From Halovenus sp. (GTDB lineage Archaea > Halobacteriota > Halobacteria > Halobacteriales > Haloarculaceae): a stretch of 9,080 nt of DNA. Position 1 is the first letter of the stretch. Each line of letters opens with the position of its first letter. The stretch is from NCBI GenBank assembly GCA_003551265.1, contig PUMG01000338.1, positions 1 through 9,080 of the forward strand, given 5' to 3'. The notes under the pieces were generated by a model, which made no database searches, was not told the DNA's origin, and worked only from the letters and a program-made list of their open reading frames with translations. A program made the position numbers and the translations under genes. Shown piece after piece: positions 1 to 6,109 of the stretch.

Positions 1-1604
1 ACCTCCCGTTGGCGGACCAGATTGTTCGATCCCCGCCTGTAGTACCAGCCCGTGACGGTTGCATCACTCCCGACGTACTCTGCTGTGTGTTTCCATCCCT
101 TCCAGAGTCTGCCAAGCCAGCCCAGTCGGGACGAGAAGAGTGTTGGCACGAATCCAGTCTCATCCCGTAATGTGGTGTCAGGTGTGAACTTGTACCCGGC
201 AGGATACCTCCCGAGGAGATGACCATCGAGTGACACTGGAATACCCTTCACTGGGGATGCATCGAAGTACGTATACAGCTCACCAACCTGTGTCTGTGCT
301 GGTTCGTCTCGGGGAAACCGCCGACGATACTCGACAAACGCACCCAGCGCGTACAGCAACACGGTCAGGCCGACTCCAGACACGAGAGTGCCCAGTTCAA
401 CACCGGACTGGACAACCATTCCGGCAGTCGCGACGAGACCGATGAGCGCGCCAGCGTATCTGGCACTGAGTACTTTGAGGTCACTCCAGAACGTTTGCTT
501 CATCGTCCGAATCCCGTCTCGGTTGATCTCCGCGAAGTGTTCCAGGTTGAAAATCGTCTCACCGTGTTCTTGTTCGAGTGACTGAATTCGATTCCCTGTC
601 AAGGGGTGTGTCGAGTGAAGCTCTGCGAGTTTCGCCCACGGCGAGTAGGCGTCGTACAACATGGCATGTCTGGCGTGTTCTTGCTGTCCCCGTTCCATGA
701 GTTCGCCGATGTTTTTGTCCTCGGTACTGTCGATCTCCATGATATTCATCGGACCGACGATATTGTCCTTGTACCGTCTCTTTTTCTCTGTAGACTCGAG
801 TGCTGAGCCGTCTTCACCATCGAGCTGTCTGTCTTCTTTTTCACTTTCACGTGCAAGCCCGTAGGAGATTTTCACCAGGGCAGATGAGAGAACCTGCGGA
901 CTCGTGTACGCCGCTGCGAACGAATCAGCCCGATACTCGCGTGTTCGGCTGACGTAGAGCTGTATGTACTTGCTCAACACGTAGAACACGTAGGCACCGA
1001 CCGCGGTGGCTGCGAACAGACTCGCCGCTCGGCCATCATCTGCCCGGCGTGCAAGCACTCGACAGTACAGATACAGAATGAAGATTGCCTGGAGCAGCGT
1101 GTTCAATATGGTCATCAGGATGAAATCTCGGTTTCGAATATGCCCGAGTTCGTGAGCGAGGACTGAATCGACCTCTTCCGGCTCCAGTACCTCGAGAAGT
1201 CCCTGACTGAACACGACTCTGGCGTTCCAGTGGTCACTCCCGAACGTCATCGCCATCGGTGTCTGATCGTCGATTATCCCCATCTTGGGAGTGGCCAGGT
1301 CGTGCTCGGCGCAGATTGCTTCCATGCGCTCTGCACGCTCACCATGCGATTGTTTGAACTCGCCGAAATCCATCCACGCGATGTTGTATACGAACCGCAT
1401 GAAGAACTCGTTCAGTTTCGGCCCAACCATCCAGATGACAAGATTGAACAGGACAATTGCTGCCAGTACGAGAGACAGTGGCGGAAGCGTTCCAGTTGTG
1501 ACCACTCCAACAACCAGCACCAGCACAGCCAATCCAAAGACCAGAAACGACACCGTGAATACGGACGCTGGCGCGAGCAGCGGTCTGTAGTGGTGTAGAT
1601 TCAT
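1..1604 (-). CDS. M48 family (HtpX-like) membrane zinc metalloprotease, 3' end outside window
   Basis: Integral-membrane zinc endopeptidase of the M48/HtpX type, a family that degrades misfolded or damaged membrane proteins at the cytoplasmic face. The frame is open from ATG 1604 to the window edge (about 534 codons, no stop seen). Two hydrophobic segments lie near residues 15-35 and 41-62. The zinc motif HELGH is at residues 151-155, followed by membrane segments near 161-185 and 194-217. The third ligand is Glu223 in SRTREYRADSF, the family's second signature. An extra hydrophobic pair near 383-421 and a soluble tail follow. Typical HtpX proteins are about 290 residues, so this one carries a long C-terminal extension. 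ATG 1604 is preferred because a T-rich TATA-like element lies 30 bases upstream. Family assignment is firm; the natural substrate and the role of the tail are unknown. Confidence 0.92.
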   Translation of the reverse strand, partial: MNLHHYRPLLAPASVFTVSFLVFGLAVLVLVVGVVTTGTLPPLSLVLAAIVLFNLVIWMVGPKLNEFFMRFVYNIAWMDFGEFKQSHGERAERMEAICAEHDLATPKMGIIDDQTPMAMTFGSDHWNARVVFSQGLLEVLEPEEVDSVLAHELGHIRNRDFILMTILNTLLQAIFILYLYCRVLARRADDGRAASLFAATAVGAYVFYVLSKYIQLYVSRTREYRADSFAAAYTSPQVLSSALVKISYGLARESEKEDRQLDGEDGSALESTEKKRRYKDNIVGPMNIMEIDSTEDKNIGELMERGQQEHARHAMLYDAYSPWAKLAELHSTHPLTGNRIQSLEQEHGETIFNLEHFAEINRDGIRTMKQTFWSDLKVLSARYAGALIGLVATAGMVVQSGVELGTLVSGVGLTVLLYALGAFVEYRRRFPRDEPAQTQVGELYTYFDASPVKGIPVSLDGHLLGRYPAGYKFTPDTTLRDETGFVPTLFSSRLGWLGRLWKGWKHTAEYVGSDATVTGWYYRRGSNNLVRQRE

Positions 1605-1629
1605 CTTGTACACCCAATAGACAGGAGAA

Positions 1630-1638
1630 CAAAAATAC
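1630..1638 (-). promoter_or_regulatory. TATA-like element of the M48 protease gene
   Basis: TATTTTTG on the minus strand, centred about 30 bases upstream of ATG 1604. This spacing fits a leaderless archaeal transcript. The same T-run could also help terminate the spt5 transcript arriving from upstream. Confidence 0.45.
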
Positions 1639-1687
1639 TTGTGACTCTGTCGCAGGTTGCGAGAAAGTTACGTCCCAGACAGTTCCG

Positions 1688-2125
1688 TTAGCGTTCTTCT
1701 GAATCGAGCACTCGAATCTGGTCGCCTCGAACTGTAACGGGAATCGGAACCGTCGCCTCGTAGAGTTCGACGGTCACCTGGTCTTTTCCTTCGTCGATGC
1801 GCTGGACCTGTGCTTTCTCGCCCTTGAACGGGCCAGCGATGAGTTCGACGATGTCTCCCTCGGCGATACCCTCGACGTCGGGCGTTGGCGAGAGGAAGTG
1901 CTCGATTTCGCCCATCGAGGTCTGACCGGGGACGACACCGCGCGCGTGCGGAATCTCGTCGAGAATCCGCTCGAACACCGAGTCGTCGTCAGCCTCGACC
2001 ATCACGTACGACGTGACCGAGTCGGGAGCGAGCGCCGCGTGAATCTCTTTTTCTTCACGGTTGACGATCATGTCCGCGACGGTCTCCTCCTGACTCGCAG
2101 TCGTCTTGACTGCGTAGATTCCCAT
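1688..2125 (-). CDS. spt5: Transcription elongation factor Spt5 (archaeal NusG homologue)
   Basis: Archaeal Spt5, which binds the RNA polymerase clamp (with Spt4 in known systems) and promotes processive elongation and coupling to translation. The 145-residue product has the standard two-domain build: an NGN domain at about 1-85, starting MGIYAVKTTASQEE, and a KOW domain at about 87-140 with GDIVELIAGPFKGEKAQV. The length is normal for archaea. An in-frame GTG lies one codon earlier (2128). I chose ATG 2125 because an AGGTGG Shine-Dalgarno-like run sits six bases before it and because it overlaps the secE stop by one base (TGATG), indicating translational coupling. The secE-spt5 order is conserved in many archaea and supports the call. 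Confidence 0.95.
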   Translation of the reverse strand: MGIYAVKTTASQEETVADMIVNREEKEIHAALAPDSVTSYVMVEADDDSVFERILDEIPHARGVVPGQTSMGEIEHFLSPTPDVEGIAEGDIVELIAGPFKGEKAQVQRIDEGKDQVTVELYEATVPIPVTVRGDQIRVLDSEER

Positions 2126-2298
2126 CACGGACCACCTGGGACGAACGTCATGAACGCGAAGATGCTGAAGCCGATGAAGCCGACGAGCAGGATACCGACG
2201 CCTGCGATTTTCGCGACCTGGTTGAACTCGAGCAGCGATGGCGTACTCGCCAACTTGAGGACGCGAATGTACGAACTGAGGTCTGTTGGCGTGTTCAT
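2125..2298 (-). CDS. secE: Protein translocase subunit SecE (Sec61 gamma)
   Basis: Small single-span subunit of the SecYEG protein-conducting channel; it clamps the two halves of SecY in the membrane. The 57-residue frame has a short amphipathic N-terminal part (SSYIRVLKLASTPSLLEF) followed by one hydrophobic span at about residues 31-52 (IAGVGILLVGFIGFSIFAFM) and a very short tail. This is the usual archaeal SecE/Sec61-gamma plan. Its stop shares one base with the spt5 start, and the pair has a common promoter. ATG 2298 is chosen for the TATA-like element 29 bases upstream. The function rests on size, topology and the adjacent spt5; few residues are diagnostic in so short a protein. Confidence 0.9.
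   Translation of the reverse strand: MNTPTDLSSYIRVLKLASTPSLLEFNQVAKIAGVGILLVGFIGFSIFAFMTFVPGGP
2132..2137 (-). promoter_or_regulatory. Ribosome binding site for spt5 inside secE
   Basis: AGGTGG on the minus strand ends six bases before ATG 2125, inside the last codons of secE. It favours ATG 2125 over the GTG at 2128 and fits internal-gene initiation in a leaderless-first operon. Confidence 0.5.
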
Positions 2299-2321
2299 GA
2301 CCACGGCTACATTCTGCGTGC

Positions 2322-2334
2322 TTTTCTATCTATT
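2322..2334 (-). promoter_or_regulatory. TATA-like element of the secE-spt5 operon
   Basis: A-rich minus-strand run AATAGATAGAAAA, centred about 29 bases upstream of the secE ATG at 2298. It lies in the 106-base divergent spacer shared with the methyltransferase gene. Confidence 0.45.
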
Positions 2335-2367
2335 GGTGTGTGTTTCTGTCGGCAGGCCACCACCAGC

Positions 2368-2378
2368 GATAGATACTT
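2368..2378 (+). promoter_or_regulatory. TATA-like element of the methyltransferase gene
   Basis: GATAGATACTT centred about 32 bases upstream of ATG 2405, facing away from the secE promoter. Its position fits a leaderless or very short leader transcript. Confidence 0.4.
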
Positions 2379-2404
2379 GCTCGTCTCGGCCGACCCTTCC
2401 GACG

Positions 2405-3061
2405 ATGTACCTTTCAGAGACGGCACAGCGCTACCTGCGCGCGACTGGACCCGCACACGACGACATACAGGCGGAGATGGCCGACTTCGCTGCCGAGGAG
2501 GGGTTCCCCATCATCGGACCCGACGCGGGTGGGCTGTTGCGAACGCTGGCAGCAACGACACAGGCACAGCGTATCTTCGAGTTTGGCTCTGGCTTTGGGT
2601 ACTCTGCGTACTGGTTCCTGCAGGGGATGCCCAACGACGGCGAGATTATCCTCACCGAGTTCGACGAGGACGAACTCGCCATGGCCGAGCGGTTCTTCGA
2701 GCGCGCCGACCTGACCGACCGGGCGACGTTCGAGTACGGCGACGCGATGGACACCATCGAAACGTACGACGGTCCCTTCGACGTGGTGTTGATCGACCAC
2801 CAGAAAGAACGCTACGCCGACGCCTTCGAAGCGGTCCGCGATGACCTGTCGGTCGGTTCGGTCGTCGTCGCCGACAACGTGATGCGCGGCCCACTTGACC
2901 TCGACGACCTGCTCGCATACTTCGAATCGGGCGACCCACTCGATGGCGAAAGCGCACAGGGCATCGCGACGTACCTCGAAACCGTCCGGGCTGATGACCA
3001 GTTCCAGACGACGCTCGTACCCGTCGGAAGTGGACTCGCACTCACGACCCACATTGGATGA
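2405..3061 (+). CDS. SAM-dependent O-methyltransferase-like protein (COG4122-type)
   Basis: Class I methyltransferase of the catechol/caffeoyl-CoA O-methyltransferase-like group, cytoplasmic, substrate unknown. The product is 218 residues, the family's normal size. The SAM loop is at residues 57-66 (IFEFGSGFGY), the acidic post-strand-2 residue is in TEFDED near 85-90, and metal-site candidates are Asp131 in LIDHQK and Asp157-Asn158 in VADNVMRG. The frame stays open far upstream (to 1898), but that stretch overlaps secE and spt5 on the other strand. ATG 2405 is supported by the TATA-like element at 2368-2378 and by the family-like start MYLSETAQRYL. It overlaps the next gene by ATGA, so the two are probably one transcript. 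Typical members have a DxDK motif; here it reads DHQK, so the metal site may be altered. Confidence 0.85.
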   Translation: MYLSETAQRYLRATGPAHDDIQAEMADFAAEEGFPIIGPDAGGLLRTLAATTQAQRIFEFGSGFGYSAYWFLQGMPNDGEIILTEFDEDELAMAERFFERADLTDRATFEYGDAMDTIETYDGPFDVVLIDHQKERYADAFEAVRDDLSVGSVVVADNVMRGPLDLDDLLAYFESGDPLDGESAQGIATYLETVRADDQFQTTLVPVGSGLALTTHIG

Positions 3062-3294
3062 CAGCTGACGAGCAGATTCGGGTGAGCAAGACAGTGAAAC
3101 GGCTACTCGACCAGCGCCGACGAGAGGGCGAGTCCTACAATGACGCTCTCGAACGTATCCTCGAAGCGGAGACCGACCGTGACCTTCTCGCTGGATTCGG
3201 ACGGTGGTCAGACGATCACGCCAATCACGTCCGGAAGGCCCGCCAGAATCAGAAAGAAAAATCGAAAGAGCGAATGCGTCGATATCGAGTGTAA
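3058..3294 (+). CDS. Small VapB-type antitoxin-like protein, no adjacent PIN toxin
   Basis: A 78-residue, highly charged protein resembling the archaeal VapB/UPF0330 antitoxins (or related haloarchaeal short-strand/helix proteins). The N-terminus EQIRVSKTVKRLLDQRR reads as a DNA-binding strand plus helix, followed by a second helix SYNDALERILEAE. The second half, LLAGFGRWSDDHANHVRKAR, is the kind of segment by which these antitoxins wrap a VapC ribonuclease, and it ends in a Lys/Arg-rich tail. The start ATG overlaps the methyltransferase stop (ATGA), implying coupled translation. No VapC (PIN-domain) gene follows; the next gene is a RelE-type fusion with its own promoter-like element. It may be an orphan, act on a distant toxin, or have another DNA-binding role. 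Family assignment is by remembered pattern, not by search. Confidence 0.65.
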   Translation: MTADEQIRVSKTVKRLLDQRRREGESYNDALERILEAETDRDLLAGFGRWSDDHANHVRKARQNQKEKSKERMRRYRV

Positions 3295-3332
3295 CGTGCA
3301 GACTGGACAAACGTCTCGTCCCGACGGTAACG

Positions 3333-3339
3333 CTTATCC
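3333..3339 (+). promoter_or_regulatory. TATA-like element of the antitoxin-RelE fusion gene
   Basis: CTTATCC centred about 28 bases upstream of ATG 3363, in the 68-base gap after the VapB-like gene. It suggests separate leaderless transcription of the fusion gene. Confidence 0.4.
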
Positions 3340-3362
3340 GCCCGCCGGGTGACGACCGGTAT

Positions 3363-3893
3363 ATGACCGACGCAGGCAACTCGTCAGCAGAACCGGTCGC
3401 ACTCGAAATTGACGCCACCGTTCTCGACGAAATCGCCGATCGTTTCGAGGACCTCGGTTACACCAGCCCCGAGGAGTTTTTCGAACACGCGGTGGTCGAT
3501 GCTGTGACTCACCCCGAGTTCGACCGGAGCGACCTGCGGGCGATGCTGACCAGCGAAGTCGACATTCAGGAAGGACGGCTCTACACGAGCGAACAGATAA
3601 CCGACGAGGTTGGCACTGACCGCCCCGACGTCAGTTCGAACCCGTGGGACTGGGTGCTGACGGAGACCGCGAAAGCCGATCTTGACCGACGAGACGACTA
3701 CGCACAGGAGCGCATCGTCGGTCAACTCGACGAGATTATCAGCGACGAGTGGCGCAACCCGACCGAGGACCTCGAAGCGCTTGCGGATGCGCCTCACGAC
3801 AAACTGCTCATCGGTCCGTTCCGACTCGGCTGTCGCGTCGACCACGACCGACAACTCCTGTACGTTCTCCGCATCCGGATACGGGGTGCGTGA
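3363..3893 (+). CDS. Putative antitoxin-RelE/ParE toxin fusion protein
   Basis: A 176-residue protein that appears to hold both halves of a type II toxin-antitoxin system in one chain. Residues about 12-50 read as a ribbon-helix-helix unit: strand VALEID, helix VLDEIADRFEDLG, turn, helix PEEFFEHAVVDAV. Residues 55-84 (DLRAMLTSEVDIQEGRLYTS and on) resemble the toxin-wrapping tail of RelB/CopG antitoxins. Residues about 95-176 match haloarchaeal RelE toxins: WDWVLTETAKADLDRRDDYA, a long helix with ISDEWRNP, then KLLIGPFRLGCRVD and LLYVLRIRIRGA. RelE toxins are mRNA endonucleases acting on the ribosome. The usual basic residue in the KLRVG turn is Leu here (KLLIG), so toxicity may be weakened. 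ATG 3363 is chosen for its TATA-like element and because upstream frame codes poorly. It converges on the next gene, 30 bases away. Domain naming is inference from sequence pattern. Confidence 0.72.
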   Translation: MTDAGNSSAEPVALEIDATVLDEIADRFEDLGYTSPEEFFEHAVVDAVTHPEFDRSDLRAMLTSEVDIQEGRLYTSEQITDEVGTDRPDVSSNPWDWVLTETAKADLDRRDDYAQERIVGQLDEIISDEWRNPTEDLEALADAPHDKLLIGPFRLGCRVDHDRQLLYVLRIRIRGA

Positions 3894-3923
3894 GAGACGG
3901 GTCGACGGAATCGGGAGACGTCC

Positions 3924-4643
3924 TCACTCAGAAGCGTCGCCAGCGTCGAAGTGATGTCCACAGTCCGGGCAGGTCACCTCGTCGTGTCTGAGCGCGACGC
4001 TGTGTTCGCGCACGTTACGCATCACCTCGGAGATGCGGTCTTCGGCTTCCAGTTCCTCCTCGACTCCGAGGTCGACGCCTTCGACTTCGAGCAGGAACTT
4101 CGCCACCTCCGTGGTTTCGTACATCACGTCGTCAAGTTCCTCGGCCGTGAAGAAATCACACATCGCGCCGTAGAGAAACGTCGCCCCTGCCTTCCTGACT
4201 TTCTCCTCGAACGACGACCGCGCCTGGTTGACCGCCTGTGGCGAGTAGGTGTCGGTCATAAACGGCACCAGGTGTGGAAGGTTCTCCCCGATTTTCGTCA
4301 TCTCGACGCCAGTCTCGGTCCGGAAGTCCGCACAGAGGCGTGCTATTGCCCACTCGCGCGCCGTGATGTACGTCCGCTCGCGCAAGAACTCGTTGGCACG
4401 GTCGTAGGTGCTCCCATCTATCTTCTGGAACTTCTGGTACTTTCTGACGTCTTCGGGGATGTCCGGCGCTGGAACATCGATGTCGAGGTCGACAGCGGCC
4501 TGTTCGCCGTCGTCGGTCCTTGACTGTTCCTCGTCATCAGTCGGGGACTGCTCCTCGTCATCGCCGGTGGACTGTGCTACTGCGGGGTCGGAATCTTCCG
4601 CGTCGGTCGCAGGCTCCTCCGACGGCGCGGACTCGTCTGCCAT
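3924..4643 (-). CDS. Conserved haloarchaeal protein of unknown function (DUF5806-like)
   Basis: A 239-residue soluble protein that I associate with the haloarchaeal DUF5806 family; no function is known to me. The first 55 or so residues are a disordered acidic tail with an eight-residue repeat (DDEEQSPT, DDEEQSRT, DDGEQ), encoded by a 24-base repeat near 4522-4574. The rest is a well-ordered, probably helical core: DVRKYQKFQKIDG, then REWAIARLCADFRTETG, NLPHLVPFMTDTYSPQAVN and KAGATFLYGAMCDFFTAEEL. The C-terminus ends in CPDCGHHFDAGD, one half of a zinc ribbon (CxxC with two nearby His), which might bind a metal alone or on dimerisation. ATG 4643 has a TATA-like element 25 bases upstream and stands alone in its transcript. 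The core composition is ordinary, with no sign of transfer. Confidence 0.8.
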   Translation of the reverse strand: MADESAPSEEPATDAEDSDPAVAQSTGDDEEQSPTDDEEQSRTDDGEQAAVDLDIDVPAPDIPEDVRKYQKFQKIDGSTYDRANEFLRERTYITAREWAIARLCADFRTETGVEMTKIGENLPHLVPFMTDTYSPQAVNQARSSFEEKVRKAGATFLYGAMCDFFTAEELDDVMYETTEVAKFLLEVEGVDLGVEEELEAEDRISEVMRNVREHSVALRHDEVTCPDCGHHFDAGDASE

Positions 4644-4662
4644 GCTCGGTGATGGGACCGCC

Positions 4663-4673
4663 GATAGAAAAAG
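4663..4673 (-). promoter_or_regulatory. TATA-like element of the DUF5806-like gene
   Basis: Minus-strand CTTTTTCTATC centred about 25 bases upstream of ATG 4643; spacing fits a leaderless start. Confidence 0.4.
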
Positions 4674-4689
4674 CGTATCGCCGTCATCT

Positions 4690-4705
4690 CCGGACCCCCG
4701 TCCGG
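4690..4705. terminator. GC-rich hairpin followed by T-run between two minus-strand genes
   Basis: A perfect six-base stem CCGGAC/GTCCGG with a four-base CCCC loop, followed on the plus strand by GTTTT. It lies in the 128-base gap between the isomerase gene and the DUF5806-like gene, both on the minus strand. It looks like a terminator, but the T-run is on the plus side where no gene arrives. It could instead slow minus-strand read-through or be an operator near the DUF5806-like promoter. Confidence 0.3.
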
Positions 4706-4771
4706 GTTTTCGTTGTCCTCTGCTATTGTGGGGAGATTGTGAGTGTCTTTACATACTTCTGTCTGTCAGTC

Positions 4772-5524
4772 TCACTCACCTCTGTTCAGAAACGCCGCAA
4801 CCCCATCCTCGTGTGCCGCCGTGCTGTAGGCCTGTACCTGCAGCATGGTCTCGTAATCCAGCGCGTCCTCCCACTGCCGTCCCAGATTCCCGTGTATGGC
4901 CTGTTTGGCGAGTCCGATCGTCTCGGTCGGCCGGGCGACGAGCGTCTCGACGAGGTCGTCAACACGGTCGTCGAGATGGTCGGAGGGGACTGATTCAGTC
5001 ACCAGTCCGAGCGCAGCGGCTTCCTCGCCGTCGACGAACTCGCCAGTGAACGCCAGTCGCTTCGCGGCGCGCAACCCCACGAGTTTCGGCAGCAGATACG
5101 ACCCGCCGGTGTCGGGAACGAGTCCGACGTGGACGAACGCACACGAGAACCTCGCATCCTCGACCGCGTACGCGAAATCCGACAGCGCAGTTATCGAGAG
5201 ACCTGCCCCCACGGCGTCGCCGTTGACTCTCGCTACTGTCGGGACAGGACACTCGAACATCGCCTCGGCCATCCGGCCGTAGGTGTCGTTGACGCGTTCG
5301 TAGGACTGGCGTGGGGTCTCCTCGCGCTCGGCCATCGCCTCGATGTCCCCGCCCGCGCTGAACGCGTCTCCTTCGCCGGTCAGGACAATCGCGTCGTGTC
5401 TCTCCGGGTCTGCGGATTCGACTGCCTCCGCGAGCGCAACAGCCTCCTCGCCGTCGAAGGCGTTCATCGACTCCGGCCGGTCGAACGTGAGTCGCAAGAT
5501 TGTGTCGTCTGTCGTCGCGTTCAT
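4772..5524 (-). CDS. Enoyl-CoA hydratase/isomerase (crotonase family, PaaG/ECI-like active site)
   Basis: Crotonase-fold protein acting on CoA thioesters in fatty-acid or aromatic-acid degradation, cytoplasmic, 250 residues (normal length). Oxyanion-hole segments are AFSAGGDI (54-61) and GDAVGAGLS (102-110). By alignment to rat crotonase from memory, both catalytic glutamates are absent: Ser110 and Phe130 occupy their places. Instead it has GLVPDTGGSYLLP with Asp138, the position used by PaaG and delta3-delta2-enoyl-CoA isomerases. I therefore favour double-bond isomerisation over hydration. An in-frame upstream start exists at 5548, but ATG 5524 has a TTTAA element 26 bases upstream and begins right at the family's conserved N-terminus. 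It is divergent from the MaoC-type gene, sharing a 78-base promoter region. Family is certain; reaction is inferred. Confidence 0.9.
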   Translation of the reverse strand: MNATTDDTILRLTFDRPESMNAFDGEEAVALAEAVESADPERHDAIVLTGEGDAFSAGGDIEAMAEREETPRQSYERVNDTYGRMAEAMFECPVPTVARVNGDAVGAGLSITALSDFAYAVEDARFSCAFVHVGLVPDTGGSYLLPKLVGLRAAKRLAFTGEFVDGEEAAALGLVTESVPSDHLDDRVDDLVETLVARPTETIGLAKQAIHGNLGRQWEDALDYETMLQVQAYSTAAHEDGVAAFLNRGE

Positions 5525-5546
5525 ACTCGCCGTCTCTCGGGACCTC

Positions 5547-5554
5547 ACTTAAAT
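5547..5554 (-). promoter_or_regulatory. TATA-like element of the enoyl-CoA isomerase gene
   Basis: Minus-strand ATTTAAGT centred about 26 bases upstream of ATG 5524, in the 78-base divergent spacer. It selects 5524 as the start over the in-frame codon at 5548, which would lie inside this element. Confidence 0.5.
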
Positions 5555-5571
5555 CACCGGGCGAGCGGAAC

Positions 5572-5579
5572 GTATTTAC
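5572..5579 (+). promoter_or_regulatory. TATA-like element of the MaoC-type gene
   Basis: GTATTTAC centred about 27 bases upstream of ATG 5603 and only about 25 bases from the opposing TATA-like element, so factors binding here could affect both genes. Confidence 0.5.
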
Positions 5580-5602
5580 TGTTTCTGTGAAACAACTCAC
5601 GT

Positions 5603-6076
5603 ATGGCATACAGCTACGAGCCGCACTACTGGGAGGACTTCGAGGTCGGACAGACGTTCGAGACCGTCGGGCGGACAGTCACCGAGTCGGATTTCACCCT
5701 TCACTCCATGTTCACGGGTGACTGGACGGAGCTACACAGTAACCGTCATTACGCCGAGGATGGTCCCTTCGACGGTCGTGTCGCCCACGGCCCGATGACG
5801 TTCACCCTCGCGACGGGATTCGTCTATCGGTCCGGCATCGTCGAGCGGACCGTGTACGCGTTCCTCGGAATGAACTACATGGATATCCCGAGTCCGGTCT
5901 ACATGGACGACACCATCTCGATGGAGATGGAAGTCATCAACAAGAAGGAAATCTCGAGTGTCGAGGACGCCGACATGGTCACCATCGACAGCGTCGTGAC
6001 GAACCAGCACGGTGACGCTGTCTTCGAGGGTGACATGAAGTTCCTGATCTACAACCGGGACGCAAAAGAAGACTGA
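5603..6076 (+). CDS. MaoC-like hotdog enoyl-CoA hydratase/dehydratase
   Basis: Single-hotdog member of the MaoC/PhaJ group, which hydrates enoyl-CoA to (R)-3-hydroxyacyl-CoA or the reverse; cytoplasmic dimer in known cases. The product is 157 residues, standard for one hotdog. The hydratase signature reads FTGDWTELHSNRHYA (37-51), with catalytic Asp40 and His45 at the expected spacing; the nearby RVAHG (59-63) is also conserved. The usual Asn two residues after the Asp (GDxNPxH) is Thr42 here, so activity or specificity may differ. ATG 5603 follows a TATA-like element by 27 bases. It diverges from the isomerase gene, suggesting joint use in acyl-CoA metabolism, though the opposite product stereochemistry of the two families means they need not be sequential. 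It converges on the TumA-like gene. Confidence 0.88.
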   Translation: MAYSYEPHYWEDFEVGQTFETVGRTVTESDFTLHSMFTGDWTELHSNRHYAEDGPFDGRVAHGPMTFTLATGFVYRSGIVERTVYAFLGMNYMDIPSPVYMDDTISMEMEVINKKEISSVEDADMVTIDSVVTNQHGDAVFEGDMKFLIYNRDAKED

Positions 6077-6109
6077 CACTGACGGACTGCGGTGACTCTG
6101 TTCTACCAT

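Noticed and set aside
1898..2404. N-terminal extension of the methyltransferase frame
   Set aside because: It overlaps secE and spt5 on the opposite strand and has no methyltransferase similarity; the TATA-like element supports ATG 2405.
2414..3418. 334-codon open frame on the minus strand
   Set aside because: Antisense to the methyltransferase and the VapB-like gene, both of which have family motifs; the frame arises from third-position GC bias.
4739..4779. Seven-base inverted repeat GTGAGTG/CACTCAC with a 27-base loop across the isomerase stop
   Set aside because: The loop is long, there is no T-run on the minus side, and part of it is coding; too weak to call a terminator.
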